Source: Microbulbifer sp. THAF38 (GTDB taxonomy: Bacteria > Pseudomonadota > Gammaproteobacteria > Pseudomonadales > Cellvibrionaceae). From it: 64,000 nucleotides of DNA. The position numbers and the translations under genes were made by a program. The notes under the pieces are model-generated. The model was not told where the DNA came from. It made no database searches and worked only from the letters and a program-made list of their open reading frames with translations. Location of the stretch: the NCBI RefSeq assembly GCF_009363535.1, contig NZ_CP045369.1:1623001-1687000 (forward strand), written 5' to 3'. Below are positions 36,881 to 47,631 of this stretch, piece by piece (position 1 is the first letter of the stretch; each line of letters begins with the position of its first letter).

Positions 36881-39800
36881 ATGGGATCGCGAACAACGGT
36901 ATTTAATTTAAAGCTTGTACTGGCAGGTCTCACTGCGGTCTTACTAGGTTGCTCAGGAGGGGGCGGAGGCAGTGACTCTTCACCTGAACCCGAGCCTACA
37001 CCTGCCCCTACCCCAGCTGTCACATATTCGCTTTCTGGGACCGCCGTTAAGGGGCCACTAAGTTTTGCCACCTATAAGATTCATGAAGTTTCTTTTGAGG
37101 CGGAGGACTTAAAGGGGGAAGTTGTCGCGAGAGGCGAAACCACAGAGTTAGGTAAATTCATTGAGGAAGGCTTAGACATTCCAGACAATGGTTACTACCT
37201 AATTGAATTTTTGGCTGATGATGTCACGATAGACTTAACGACAGGAATGGCCCCAATCCTTCCTAGCTTATCAACAATTGTTGAAGCTGAGGCGCTCGAG
37301 AAATCTAAAGATATCTTTGCAACACCGCTAACAACCATCGTTGTTGATCTGATCCGGCAGAGAAATGTAGTCGATAAACCTGGGTTGAGTGATGCTATAA
37401 ACTCTCAATCCCTGGTTGTTAAAAGTCAGTTAGGCTTTGACCTACTAGATAAGGTAGACCTTTTTCATACGCCACCAGTGGCCTTTGGGAATGAGGCCGA
37501 TCTTGATGATATTTTGAGCTACCGTACCGCTTCTGAAGCTACCGCGTCTCTTGTGTGGGCTCTTAAAAACGAGACAGATATAAGCACTTCTGCAGTACTG
37601 GAGTTGTTAGTTTTAGATCTAACAGATGGGGTGTTAGATGGCCTTGCCGAAGGTCTTGATACAAATACCACGCAGGCAATACAAGATAATTACGACTTTG
37701 TCTCCAGGCTGAACATTGGTGAGCTACTTGTGCCCAACACCTTTGATCCCGAGTCTTCAGACGCTGAAACTCCTCTCAAAGTCGGTGGTTTAGTTAAGCT
37801 CCTTATTCATGAAACACGTCAATATGACGGTTCAAGAGAGATCTCAGCCTGGGGGGATAAAGCAAAATACTCCATTATCAAAGCTATCGGAGCCGATTTA
37901 GATGGGGATGGTACCCCCAATGAAGTTGACAGCGATATTGACAATGATGGCGTAGAAAACGAGAACGACGCATTCCCTTGGGATAAAACAGAGTCATCAG
38001 ATCAGGATGGTGACGGCGTTGGTGATAATGCTGACTATTACGATCTTGATGCGTCGTGCTTTCGGATAAATGAAGGTGATGGGGAGACCTGTTTCGCCAC
38101 ACTGACCGATATACTTGCACTGGATGAAGCATTTTCTGATGCGAATGGTGTTATATATCTCGGGTTCTCTGAAAATGGGATTTACGATTTTTACCAGTGG
38201 AGTTCAGAGACTCAAAACTTCACTGGAAAACTTGATCTAGTAGTTGAAGATCAAAGTCCCCAGGTTGTACGTTACCATGATGAGCATAAGAGAGTATATC
38301 TTGCTTATAGTGACGGCTGGATCCGATATTTTTCAATTGATACACCTGAAAAACTAGTTAACCTCATTCAAATGCCTGTGGGTGCAACCGGACTGGCGGA
38401 AGCGGGTCGCTATCTATTGGTTCAAGATGGTCAGGGAGCCTGGAGTTCACATCATGTCTTGTCTAAGGATGGGAGTTTATTAGATAGTAAGGATTGGAAT
38501 AGGTATTCTCATTATTATGCTTGGAACGATGTAAATAATCGGCTTTATCATTTTAGAGATGGCACGTCACCTAATGATATACATTTTGAGGAAATCTCTC
38601 AGTCGAGCGGTGCTATAGGTGCCCAAGGGGAATCTCCCTACCATGGTGATTACACTATCAGAGGTCCGATTCTGCTCGTTAATAGTGGTAACGGAGTGCT
38701 GCTTGGTAGTGGTGATTATTACAAAGCCAGTGACTTGAGTTTAATTGGCTCTCCAGTAACTAGTTTTGATTATGGGTTTTCCGATAATAGTACGGTTGTA
38801 ACCTTATCAGCGTCTTTTACTAATAACAGCTCTTTAGTTGCTTACAACAACAATTTTGAAGCATTTTTTTCTGCTTCCTATACTGGACTTCCTGAGGGCT
38901 TAGTACAGTTAGATGAAGCAGCCTTGGTCATTACTTATACTGAGAATCATGGCCGAAAGTATCAGCTGGTTGAACTATTAGATGATATAGATGGCGATGG
39001 AGTTCCGAATAGAGAGGATGCATTTCCAAACGATAGCGCTGCATCAGTTGATTCTGACCTCGATGGCGCGCCCGACTCATGGAATGATGAGTATGATCCG
39101 TCTGTGGGAGAATCTAGTTTAAGCCTCGATTTATTTCCTCTGGATTCAGCCTGCTACCTTGCAGAGCATGGCATAAATGGTGTTTGTGATATTCAAGGAC
39201 AAGTCCAGGTCAAAAATGTAGATCAGATTGCTCGAAGAGGAAACGTACTATATTTGCTGGATGGCGATTCCAGTTCAGTCTGGAAGTGGGATACGGCTGC
39301 TGGTAAATATCTAAACCCTTTACATTTGGGGCACTTTGAGAGTAACGGTAAGGCGATGTCTATAAATGTCGCCAATCCATCCTCGATATTGGTTGGTTTT
39401 GAGAATGGTAAACTTATTGAGTTTAGTGAAAATTTACCTATAAAAAACCAGGAGGTGGCCTCTTTAGAGGGAGGTCTGGAAGCATTAATAAGTGCAGGTG
39501 ATTTCTATGTGGCAGTTGCTGGAAGTGGTCAAGATAGCATTTATTTGAATTATCATTTGCTTGATAAAAGCTATACGATTAGGGATAGTTACAATTGGGC
39601 AAGCAGCTCAAAGGAGCTGCTTTACGTGGAGAAAACCGGCCGGTTTTATCATTATTCTTCTTATGGAGATTTAAATAGCTTTAATATTGATAAGGATAGA
39701 AAGGAGTTTTCCGGGTATCAATATTATTACTTCGGAGAGTCTTTAGGTGCATGGCTGTCGCAATCACCGGATGGTAAATTATTTGTGACTGGAGAGGGGA

Positions 39801-42800
39801 ATGTTATCCAGGGGTACCCCGCTAACCCCCTCGTTAGCGCACTTGATTTGAGCTCTTTATCTGAGGATGTGGGTGCGGAGATACAGCTACTGGATTTCAC
39901 CTGGAGCGAGAGTGTCGCTGTTGGCTTGGTTAAGGTAGATAGGGAATATCTTTTAGCAATTTTCAGTCATGATCTTAGAGAAATTCTATTTAAACAATAT
40001 CTCGATATCGATACCTATATAGACCTTATTGCTGATGAAAATGGTGTAATACTAATTCATCAATCAATTGGCAATGAGCTGAATATAGTAAATTATCGGT
40101 ATGAATCTGATGCCGATAACGATGGCTTGCCAATGTGGTGGGAGTTGGCCCATGGTTTGGATGACACTGACAAACTAGATGCCTTGAAGGATTCGGATGC
40201 TGATGGCCTAAATAATCTTGAGGAGTTCTTAGCCGGCAGTTCGCCTTTGATGGCAGATACGGATCAGGATGGGTTGTCAGACTTTGACGAGGTTATGACT
40301 TATTTTACTGATCCATCTAACAGTGATACAGATGAAGATGGTATGCCGGATGGCTGGGAAGTACTATTTGGACTGAATCCGTTAGATGCTTCCGATGCCG
40401 ATAGTGATTTGGATAATGATACGTTTTCTAATCTAATCGAGTACCTTTTGGGCTCTGACCCAACTGAGGAATTATCTTTACCCTCTCCAATCGATGAATT
40501 CTATTTTTCTTTTGAAAATCAAGAATTGCCGGGGGGCTGGGTCTCACAAGGTAGCCCACAATTTGTCACTCAATCAGCTAGTGATGGGGTTGTTAGCTTA
40601 TTTACCGAAGGTAGTTGGGGTATTTCTACAACCAATTACTTTTCCCCTGTAGAGTTTTCTCTACAAGCACGATCTACCTGCTATTCCATCTATGATGCTG
40701 AATTGGTTATTGAGCTAAATGGTGAGAAATTATTAGGTGTGCCTGTCTCCCAAACATCATGGGAAAAGATATCTGTTCCCATTGCTGAGGGTTATCATAC
40801 ATTAGATGTGAGGATTGAATCCTCAGCTAACGATTGTGGCATTTTGATTGATGAACTGAAGGGGGTTTCTCTTCCTACACTTTTTGAAGTGGGAGCCTCT
40901 GGAATTTCTATTTTTGAAAATAAGCTTTACTTACTTGATGTTGATGGTCGTGAAATAAAAAGTTTCGACATCCCTAATCCGAGTGGAAGTGATTTCACAT
41001 ATGCACGAGATGCGGTGATTTTGGATGATGGAAGAGTAGCGATTTTCAATGGGACATTTGAGCCTTATTTAAGTGTATATTCACTAGAGTCAAATCTTTG
41101 GGAGCATTATCCAGCGCCTGGTTGGAGTATTATTCATAATTTGAGTTATGGCGGCATAGATGCTGTTGGTGAACAAGTTTTCGTTACCAACCAGTCAACT
41201 AGTGGCAGTCCTAGTCAAGGGTATGTGAAGTTTGACTTAGCAAATGGTTCTGTGAACTATGTAGATGCAGACTCATTTATAGATCTGACAGTTGGCGCAG
41301 ATGGCTATCTCTACGCATTAAGTGGCAGTCAGGTTTCTCAATTCAGTCCGGAGTCAGGAATTCTGCTCTCCAACATATCTATTGAAACTTCCCGGGCAAT
41401 TGCGGTAGATGAGGCTGGTAATATTTTTTCAGCTACCTGGAATGGTGAGATACATCAGTTTACGGCTGGTGGGGTTTTGCAAAAAACATTATTCGTTGGC
41501 CAGAGCTTTAATGATCTAAATCTCCGTAGTAATGGGGAGTTAGTCGCTGTTACAGCATATGACGGACTATATCGTGTCACGGCAGACTTAAGTAGTTTTT
41601 CCAAGCTAGATGCGCGGGGTAAATTTGTAGATCTGACGCCAGATTGGGACTCTGACAGTGATGGACTTCCTGATTGGTGGGAGTATGGCTTTGGATTAGA
41701 TCCGAAGAATGTTGCTGATGCGGGCTCCGATTTGGATGGGGATGGCTTATCTGCGTTGCTGGAGTACACCTTTGGTACTCATGCGGACAACCCTGATACT
41801 GATAATGACGGCGTTAACGATGGCGATGAACTGTTGATTTATGGTTCTAATCCTTTTGTTGCGGATACAGATGCTGATGGTTTGTCTGATGCAGCAGAGG
41901 TGGAATTAGGTACAAGTTTATTGGCGCAAGATAGTGACAACGATGGGCTTACTGATTTTACAGAGGTGAAGGAACTCGGCTCAAACCCATTACTTGAAGA
42001 CTCGGATAGTGATGGTATGGGAGATATGTACGAGTTCGAGTATGGTTTGGATTTGTTGGCAGATGATAGCGCGGGTGATATTGATGCTGATGGCCTGACC
42101 AATCTGCAAGAATATGCCTTGGGGTCTTCCCCAATAGATATAGACACAGATGGTGATTTCCTTTCGGATTTTGAAGAGTCGAATACCTATGGTACATCTC
42201 CAATTATTGCTGATACTGATGGCGACCATATTAGGGATGGATGGGAAGTGCTTTATGCGCTAGACCCCATCAATGCTGACGATGCAGCAAATGATGAAGA
42301 TTTTGATTCTTTTACAAATGTTGAAGAGTTCTTCTCAGACACCTCACCTATTGATAGCAATAGTTACCCCTTACCTGTGGTATGGGCGACATATCAAGGC
42401 GGAGCAACGCATACTGGTTATACACCGCTACAGCTAGATGTAGATAATTTCTCTCACCATTGGTCCGTGACATTACCTAATATGACAAAGTTACACCCGG
42501 TAGTGGTGGCTGATGGTAATGTCTTCGCATCTAATGAATCCTATTATGCAGAGCAGAGAATTGTTGCTCTGGATGCAAGCAACGGCAATTTGGTGTGGGA
42601 GCGTGCTTATGACGGTATATCTTCTATAAATCCCCCAGCTTATGACAGTGGAAAAGTCATTTTTCAAACTGGTGGTCATGGAGATTCCTTTATACGAGGG
42701 CTTGACATAGATGATGGCTCACTATTGTTTGCTACTAAATATGAAAATCAGTGGTCAACTTATATGTCTCCAACTGTATATGATGGAGGGATTTATACTG

Positions 42801-43432
42801 CGGGGGGGTATTACGGAGGACTTTACTCATTTGATCTGAGTGATGGGTCGGAGTCCTGGTTCGCATCTACAGCGCAGTATCAAGAATTTACCCCAGCTGT
42901 AGATGAAGAGTATGTATATGCATTTATTACTGATCTACAAGTTTTTCACCGTGATTCTGGTGAATTGGCCTATAACATTGAATATCCTAATTTTGACTGG
43001 AGAGGATACGATGTAAATTTGGCCACAGTTTTGACTAGGTATAATAATGTTGTGGCAATTCAATCGGGCTCTTTAGTTGTATTTGATCTCAATAAACGCA
43101 ACATTTTGTGGGAGAAAACTTCTGCTGGATTTTCAGGACAGCCAGCTTCTAGTGGTGGAATTATTTACGCCTTGCAGTCTGGCATTTTGAAAGCTATTGA
43201 TGAAGAAGATGGGAGCGAAGTGTGGGCCTGGGAGGCGCCAACGTTGTTAACTTCAAATATTGTGGTAACCCGAACGCATATTTTTGTTGGAGATTCATCG
43301 CATACTTATGCCATTAATATAGGTACTCAGGAGCTGGATTGGAGTTTTGAATCTTCCGGGCACTTAAGTCTTGGTGATGACGGAACCCTGTATATCGCTG
43401 GCTCTGAGTTGACTGCTATTTCGCTACAGTAA
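36881..43432 (+). CDS. giant surface lipoprotein with Ca-binding repeats and C-terminal PQQ-type beta-propeller
   Basis: About 2,183 residues. Residues 1-24 are a lipoprotein signal ending in lipobox LLGC, followed by a Gly/Ser and a Pro/Glu/Thr-rich tether. A domain of unknown type spans about 45-330. Thrombospondin-3-like DxDxDG clusters occur near DNA 37900-38040, 38990-39070, 40100-40470 and 41640-42360, separating propeller-like beta regions. The last 350 residues resemble a PQQ/BamB-like propeller (WATYQGGATHTGYT, then IVALDASNGNLVWE). ATG 36881 is preferred over 36821 because it starts the signal peptide and has AAAGG upstream. Probably outer-membrane anchored and calcium-stabilised; role unknown (adhesion or polymer binding possible). 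Confidence 0.85.
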   Translation: MGSRTTVFNLKLVLAGLTAVLLGCSGGGGGSDSSPEPEPTPAPTPAVTYSLSGTAVKGPLSFATYKIHEVSFEAEDLKGEVVARGETTELGKFIEEGLDIPDNGYYLIEFLADDVTIDLTTGMAPILPSLSTIVEAEALEKSKDIFATPLTTIVVDLIRQRNVVDKPGLSDAINSQSLVVKSQLGFDLLDKVDLFHTPPVAFGNEADLDDILSYRTASEATASLVWALKNETDISTSAVLELLVLDLTDGVLDGLAEGLDTNTTQAIQDNYDFVSRLNIGELLVPNTFDPESSDAETPLKVGGLVKLLIHETRQYDGSREISAWGDKAKYSIIKAIGADLDGDGTPNEVDSDIDNDGVENENDAFPWDKTESSDQDGDGVGDNADYYDLDASCFRINEGDGETCFATLTDILALDEAFSDANGVIYLGFSENGIYDFYQWSSETQNFTGKLDLVVEDQSPQVVRYHDEHKRVYLAYSDGWIRYFSIDTPEKLVNLIQMPVGATGLAEAGRYLLVQDGQGAWSSHHVLSKDGSLLDSKDWNRYSHYYAWNDVNNRLYHFRDGTSPNDIHFEEISQSSGAIGAQGESPYHGDYTIRGPILLVNSGNGVLLGSGDYYKASDLSLIGSPVTSFDYGFSDNSTVVTLSASFTNNSSLVAYNNNFEAFFSASYTGLPEGLVQLDEAALVITYTENHGRKYQLVELLDDIDGDGVPNREDAFPNDSAASVDSDLDGAPDSWNDEYDPSVGESSLSLDLFPLDSACYLAEHGINGVCDIQGQVQVKNVDQIARRGNVLYLLDGDSSSVWKWDTAAGKYLNPLHLGHFESNGKAMSINVANPSSILVGFENGKLIEFSENLPIKNQEVASLEGGLEALISAGDFYVAVAGSGQDSIYLNYHLLDKSYTIRDSYNWASSSKELLYVEKTGRFYHYSSYGDLNSFNIDKDRKEFSGYQYYYFGESLGAWLSQSPDGKLFVTGEGNVIQGYPANPLVSALDLSSLSEDVGAEIQLLDFTWSESVAVGLVKVDREYLLAIFSHDLREILFKQYLDIDTYIDLIADENGVILIHQSIGNELNIVNYRYESDADNDGLPMWWELAHGLDDTDKLDALKDSDADGLNNLEEFLAGSSPLMADTDQDGLSDFDEVMTYFTDPSNSDTDEDGMPDGWEVLFGLNPLDASDADSDLDNDTFSNLIEYLLGSDPTEELSLPSPIDEFYFSFENQELPGGWVSQGSPQFVTQSASDGVVSLFTEGSWGISTTNYFSPVEFSLQARSTCYSIYDAELVIELNGEKLLGVPVSQTSWEKISVPIAEGYHTLDVRIESSANDCGILIDELKGVSLPTLFEVGASGISIFENKLYLLDVDGREIKSFDIPNPSGSDFTYARDAVILDDGRVAIFNGTFEPYLSVYSLESNLWEHYPAPGWSIIHNLSYGGIDAVGEQVFVTNQSTSGSPSQGYVKFDLANGSVNYVDADSFIDLTVGADGYLYALSGSQVSQFSPESGILLSNISIETSRAIAVDEAGNIFSATWNGEIHQFTAGGVLQKTLFVGQSFNDLNLRSNGELVAVTAYDGLYRVTADLSSFSKLDARGKFVDLTPDWDSDSDGLPDWWEYGFGLDPKNVADAGSDLDGDGLSALLEYTFGTHADNPDTDNDGVNDGDELLIYGSNPFVADTDADGLSDAAEVELGTSLLAQDSDNDGLTDFTEVKELGSNPLLEDSDSDGMGDMYEFEYGLDLLADDSAGDIDADGLTNLQEYALGSSPIDIDTDGDFLSDFEESNTYGTSPIIADTDGDHIRDGWEVLYALDPINADDAANDEDFDSFTNVEEFFSDTSPIDSNSYPLPVVWATYQGGATHTGYTPLQLDVDNFSHHWSVTLPNMTKLHPVVVADGNVFASNESYYAEQRIVALDASNGNLVWERAYDGISSINPPAYDSGKVIFQTGGHGDSFIRGLDIDDGSLLFATKYENQWSTYMSPTVYDGGIYTAGGYYGGLYSFDLSDGSESWFASTAQYQEFTPAVDEEYVYAFITDLQVFHRDSGELAYNIEYPNFDWRGYDVNLATVLTRYNNVVAIQSGSLVVFDLNKRNILWEKTSAGFSGQPASSGGIIYALQSGILKAIDEEDGSEVWAWEAPTLLTSNIVVTRTHIFVGDSSHTYAINIGTQELDWSFESSGHLSLGDDGTLYIAGSELTAISLQ

Positions 43433-43466
43433 CTGAACCTTTAATTTGATTTAGTTTACTGAGACT

Positions 43467-43510
43467 ACTAATGGCATGGTGGGGCAACCCCCATGCCATT
43501 AGTATTTGCT
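43467..43510 (+). terminator. terminator after the giant lipoprotein gene
   Basis: ACTAATGGCATGG-T-GGGG (43467-43484) pairs with CCCC-CATGCCATTAGT (43488-43503) with one bulge, then ATTTGCT. Its symmetric arms may act in both directions. Confidence 0.75.
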
Positions 43511-44075
43511 AGTTTGAAGTAGCCTAAGGATTAAAAGACTGGCTGTGCCCTGTCTATTATTGTGGTGCTAATTTTTTATTATCTAGCCATCTGAATAAAA
43601 ATATGAAGTAAGAGTTTACTTTTCCTATTCTATTTGTCCTAGCTCTAGGATTATGTCAATTGGAGAGATAGCTTAAATTATATCGGTGGTGGTATCTTCA
43701 AACTTTCCTCAACCTTTCCAATTTACCAGTTCGAGATAGTGCTCCAGTTAAAATTTAGGCTCTTGGGTTTATGACCAAGCATCGGCTGAAGGCTTGGAGG
43801 CTGACTGTGAGTAGTTGCTACGGGAATTCGCTGTTGAATCGAGGTAAAAGGGACTCTTACGGTGTTTTGGCACTATTGGTCTAGAGAAGATTAAGATCTA
43901 CATAGACCATACAGGCTGTCTATGCTCTTCCAATTTGCTCACTGTACTTGTCAGCAAGTGCAGAGCCTCATTCAAATAACTTATAACCAGCTGATATCTT
44001 GAGTGGTTAATCTTGGCCTGAACACTATTATGAATAGTGCTCGTACTGGGTTCATAAGATCAATACGAGCTACTC
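43511..44075 (+). other. non-coding stretch between convergent genes
   Basis: About 560 AT-rich bases between the giant lipoprotein and the minus-strand oxidoreductase. I see no coding frame, RNA gene or clear repeat in it. Confidence 0.5.
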
Positions 44076-45653
44076 TTACTTATCTCTCAAAATCTCCATC
44101 GCCGCATTATGCCCAGGCAGCCCAGTAACCCCACCTCCCGGGTGACTGCCGGAGCCGCAGAGATACAGACCTTGGATTGGTGTGCGGTAATCCGCAAAGC
44201 CCATAAAGGGGCGGTTGCTCCACAGTTGGTCCAGGCCTAAGGCACCATGGAAGATATCACCTCCCATCAAGCCAAACTTGCGCTCTAAATCCAGCGGTGA
44301 GTGGATTTGTTGAGCAATGATGGAATCACGGAAATTGGGTGCATAGTTGGTGACGGTATCGATAATGGTCTGAGTTGCCTGCTCGCGATAGCCGTCCCAG
44401 CTCTTACCCTCCGGCAGTTCTGGAGCAAATTGCTGGCAGAATAGGCTGGCAACATGTTTGCCCTCGGGGGCCAGAGAAGGATCGATGGTGGAGGGGATCA
44501 ATATCTCGACAATGGGTTGCTTTGACCAGCCATATTGGGTCGCATCTATATAGGCTTGTTCCAGGTAGTCCATGGTGGGGCCAATGACGATTCCAGACTT
44601 GTGGTGCGGTTGTGCGTTATTACCAGGCTTGCAGGTAAAGTCTGGCAGCTCAGATAGTGCGACATTCATACGGAAGGTGCCCGAGCCCACTCTAAAACCA
44701 CGTACACGGCGGCGGAACTCCGGTTCCAGATGTTGTTCGTCTATCATCTGGGAATAGAGCAGTTTAGGGCCGACATTGGCGACTACTTTACCGGCAGTAA
44801 CGGTTTCCCCACTGCTTAGCTGTACTCCGGTAGCGCGACCACCATCGATCAATACCTCTTTAACTTCAGCATCCGTTCGAATGGTGACTCCGAGGTGCTC
44901 CGCTTCTTTGCGCATCGCCTGGGTGATCGCACCCATACCACCTATTGCATGTCCCCAAGCGCCTTTCTCGCCGTTTACCTCGCCAAACACATGATGTAGT
45001 AGCACATAGGCGGAACCGGGAGTGCTGGGAGCGGCATAGTTGCCGACGATAGAGTCGAAGGCAAACGCAGCTTTTACATGGTCATTTTCGAACCAGGCAT
45101 CCAGCACGCTGGTGGCACTCTTGGTGAACAGGTCCAATGCATCACGACGGGATGCCATACTCAGTTTTTTCGCCCTCAGGCCAAAGCCGCCGGCGCGAAT
45201 CAAATCCACAAGGCCGCCACCTACATTGGGGGGAGCACGCAGCAGTTCCTCGCGCAAAATGTCTGCCACCGTTTCCAGCATGGCATAAAAGTCAGGTAGG
45301 GTGGCTGCGTCTCTTCCAGAGAAACGCGCAATTTCTGCCTGTGTATCCGCGAGATTCTTATGGAAGGAAAGGCTTTCCTCCTCTGAAAGTGGGAAAAAGT
45401 TTGATTGAGGCCGTAACTTGATCTCCAGGCCATGCTCACGTAAATGGAGGTCTTCTATGATTTTGGGATTAAGCAGGCTAACGGTGTAGCTAGCCACAGA
45501 GTTTCGGAAACCTGGGTGGAACTCTTCAGTAACCGCTGCACCGCCAACAATCGATCGGCGCTCAAGAATCGTTACATTTTTTCCAGCTTTAGCCAAATAG
45601 CAGGCACAAACCAAGCCATTATGGCCGCCACCAACAATCAAAAAATCCTTCAT
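44076..45653 (-). CDS. FAD-dependent oxidoreductase, phytoene desaturase / PYROXD2-like
   Basis: A 525-residue flavoprotein. The N-terminal dinucleotide-binding motif is IVGGGHNGLVCACYLAKAG, followed by VTILERR, and the C-terminal FAD-contact region is GSGSHPGGGVTGLPGHNAA. This arrangement is typical of the carotenoid desaturase/isomerase-like superfamily. No carotenoid genes are near, so the substrate cannot be named. The frame opens at 45716, but ATG 45653 starts exactly at the flavin motif. A degraded partial copy lies at 35950-36187. GC is higher than in its neighbours. Confidence 0.9.
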   Translation of the reverse strand: MKDFLIVGGGHNGLVCACYLAKAGKNVTILERRSIVGGAAVTEEFHPGFRNSVASYTVSLLNPKIIEDLHLREHGLEIKLRPQSNFFPLSEEESLSFHKNLADTQAEIARFSGRDAATLPDFYAMLETVADILREELLRAPPNVGGGLVDLIRAGGFGLRAKKLSMASRRDALDLFTKSATSVLDAWFENDHVKAAFAFDSIVGNYAAPSTPGSAYVLLHHVFGEVNGEKGAWGHAIGGMGAITQAMRKEAEHLGVTIRTDAEVKEVLIDGGRATGVQLSSGETVTAGKVVANVGPKLLYSQMIDEQHLEPEFRRRVRGFRVGSGTFRMNVALSELPDFTCKPGNNAQPHHKSGIVIGPTMDYLEQAYIDATQYGWSKQPIVEILIPSTIDPSLAPEGKHVASLFCQQFAPELPEGKSWDGYREQATQTIIDTVTNYAPNFRDSIIAQQIHSPLDLERKFGLMGGDIFHGALGLDQLWSNRPFMGFADYRTPIQGLYLCGSGSHPGGGVTGLPGHNAAMEILRDK

Positions 45654-45806
45654 TATTATTCTCTGAGTAGGAAGATTCGGTATATAAAATATGCCAAAAA
45701 AAGTCGGGTGGCTCAATCATTGAATTCTTGGGGTAGGGGTAGGTATTGATATGACGTCAATTAGAAAGAACATTCTACTTAACCCTGGGAGCCTAAGATC
45801 AAAATA

Positions 45807-46559
45807 TTAGCAACTGATTTTGATAGATCGCTTTAGTCTGTTGAGGAAGTTACGGGACACTGGAATTTTTGTATCTGTACCAGCCATTCTTACAAAATGA
45901 CGTCGTGATTGTGACTTTAATTCCAGCATTCTTTCGCTATTAATAATATAGCTACGATGCAGTCGATAAAATACTTTTCTCGGTAACTGTTCACAAAAAG
46001 TATCCAATGTCATATCGGATATTATGGTGTCTGTGTTGTGTAAACGGGACCCTGATTCGGTAAGATGAACACGGCGATAACGGCCTATACTTTCAATGTA
46101 ATTAATGTGATCGTGCGAAAGTAGTCTTTGTTGGTTGCCATCGCTCAACAGTAAACGATGAATGCTTGTAGTATTCCCACTTTGCTCTAAAGCATACATC
46201 TCCTGTTGCAAAATTTTACGAATGCTCCTGGCAATTAGTTCTGGCCTGGCAGGTTTTACCAAGTAATCAATAGCATTAGTGTCAAAAGCGCGCAACGCAT
46301 AATTTTCATAGGCGGTTAAAAAAACTAATTGATAATTCATCTGAGAGGTTGCTTTTGCTACAACAAATCCTGTTACTTCAGGCATTTCAATATCGAGAAA
46401 AACAATATCGGGTCGCTTGACCATAATCTGTTCTATTGCAGACTTACCATCCGACACCTCTACTATGACTTCCAATTCGTTAAAAGTATCAATCACCTCC
46501 TTTAAGCTGTATCTTGCAGCAGATTCGTCATCAACTATGGCAACGGTTTTCGGTTTCAT
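45807..46559 (-). CDS. LytTR-family response regulator
   Basis: A 250-residue two-domain regulator. The receiver domain is at about 1-120, with acidic pair Asp10-Asp11, phospho-acceptor Asp56 in VFLDIEMP and the lysine in YLVKPARPE. The LytTR DNA-binding domain is at about 150-248 (YIESIGRYRRVHL, FYRLHRSYIIN). It is the partner of the histidine kinase whose 3' end overlaps its start by 29 bases. LytTR regulators often control adjacent membrane or exoprotein genes; no binding site was defined here. Confidence 0.94.
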   Translation of the reverse strand: MKPKTVAIVDDESAARYSLKEVIDTFNELEVIVEVSDGKSAIEQIMVKRPDIVFLDIEMPEVTGFVVAKATSQMNYQLVFLTAYENYALRAFDTNAIDYLVKPARPELIARSIRKILQQEMYALEQSGNTTSIHRLLLSDGNQQRLLSHDHINYIESIGRYRRVHLTESGSRLHNTDTIISDMTLDTFCEQLPRKVFYRLHRSYIINSERMLELKSQSRRHFVRMAGTDTKIPVSRNFLNRLKRSIKISC

Positions 46560-47631
46560 CTGCGCTTCCTTGCAGGTGCTGTGAGTTGGTGTATGAGGTA
46601 ACTTCTGGAATGCGAATTACCATACTGGTGCCTCCGATACTTGAACTCAAATTCATTGAGTAATTACCAGCAAAATGTAATTTCAGGGATTCTGACAATA
46701 TGCGTAGACCTTGACCCTCTTGTATGTTGTTGTCATCAAAGGCAGGGCCGGTATCATGTACTTCTATTTTTAAGTAGCCAGCTTGTAATTCTACTTTGAT
46801 ACTCACATGGCCGCCCCTTACAAAGGGTGCAATGCCATGTTTAATGGAATTCTCTACAACTGGTAGTAGCAATAAGGAAGGGACAAGCTTTCCCTTCAAT
46901 ACGGCTGGGCAATCTATATCAAAGGCAAGTCGACCATCGAATCGTTTATGCTGTAATAAAAGGTAGAGTTCCACCAACTGTAATTCTTCTTCTAAGGTTG
47001 CCCAGTTATTGTTGGAAAGCCTGACGGTGTCGCGCAATAAATCAGAAAGGTTATAAATAAGTTCTTTTGCAACTGGCGGATCTCGGCTTATCTCAGTCGC
47101 TATCAAATTTAAAGTGTTGAATAAAAAGTGAGGATTGGATTGCATCTTAAGCATCTGCAATTCTGTCTTCTGGGCATTTATGCAGGTTTGGTAGTGTAAT
47201 TCCTGCTGCTGGAATATGTACATTACAGCCATGTAAATGAGCGATTCAAGTAGCAGTACCACCACTGGTAAAAATTTGACATTTGATACATTATTTTCGA
47301 GTGGGATTTCGACAATTGGCACAACCCAGATAAAAATCAAAAAAATAACGATGGGCCTATATAGCCAAATATACTGCTCAATCAAAGATGTTAGTAATCT
47401 CTTGAATAGGGCTTCAAAAATATTGAACAGTAAGTATCCAACAAAGAATACACTCCATATCTTGATTGTTACCTGCAGTAAAAGATAAATATTGAAATGG
47501 TTGAGCAAGTAAAGTGCGCTAGAGATAAGGCCAATATTAAAAAATGGCCAAATAATCAAGAATATCCATGCTTGATTAGGTTTTCTCTTGCGAATTTCCA
47601 GAGAATTTTGGTTGATTGTGGTTTCTATCAA
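46531..47631 (-). CDS. LytS/YehU-type sensor histidine kinase
   Basis: A 366-residue kinase. Several hydrophobic segments fill the first 150 residues, followed by the His_kinase signature NPHFLFNTLNLIATE (phospho-accepting His) and an ATPase domain with N-box VENSIKHGI and a G-box region GQGLRIL. It lacks a periplasmic sensor domain, so signals are probably sensed in the membrane. It is co-translated with the LytTR regulator. The start ATG at 47631 is the first in frame. Confidence 0.93.
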   Translation of the reverse strand: MIETTINQNSLEIRKRKPNQAWIFLIIWPFFNIGLISSALYLLNHFNIYLLLQVTIKIWSVFFVGYLLFNIFEALFKRLLTSLIEQYIWLYRPIVIFLIFIWVVPIVEIPLENNVSNVKFLPVVVLLLESLIYMAVMYIFQQQELHYQTCINAQKTELQMLKMQSNPHFLFNTLNLIATEISRDPPVAKELIYNLSDLLRDTVRLSNNNWATLEEELQLVELYLLLQHKRFDGRLAFDIDCPAVLKGKLVPSLLLLPVVENSIKHGIAPFVRGGHVSIKVELQAGYLKIEVHDTGPAFDDNNIQEGQGLRILSESLKLHFAGNYSMNLSSSIGGTSMVIRIPEVTSYTNSQHLQGSADETENRCHS

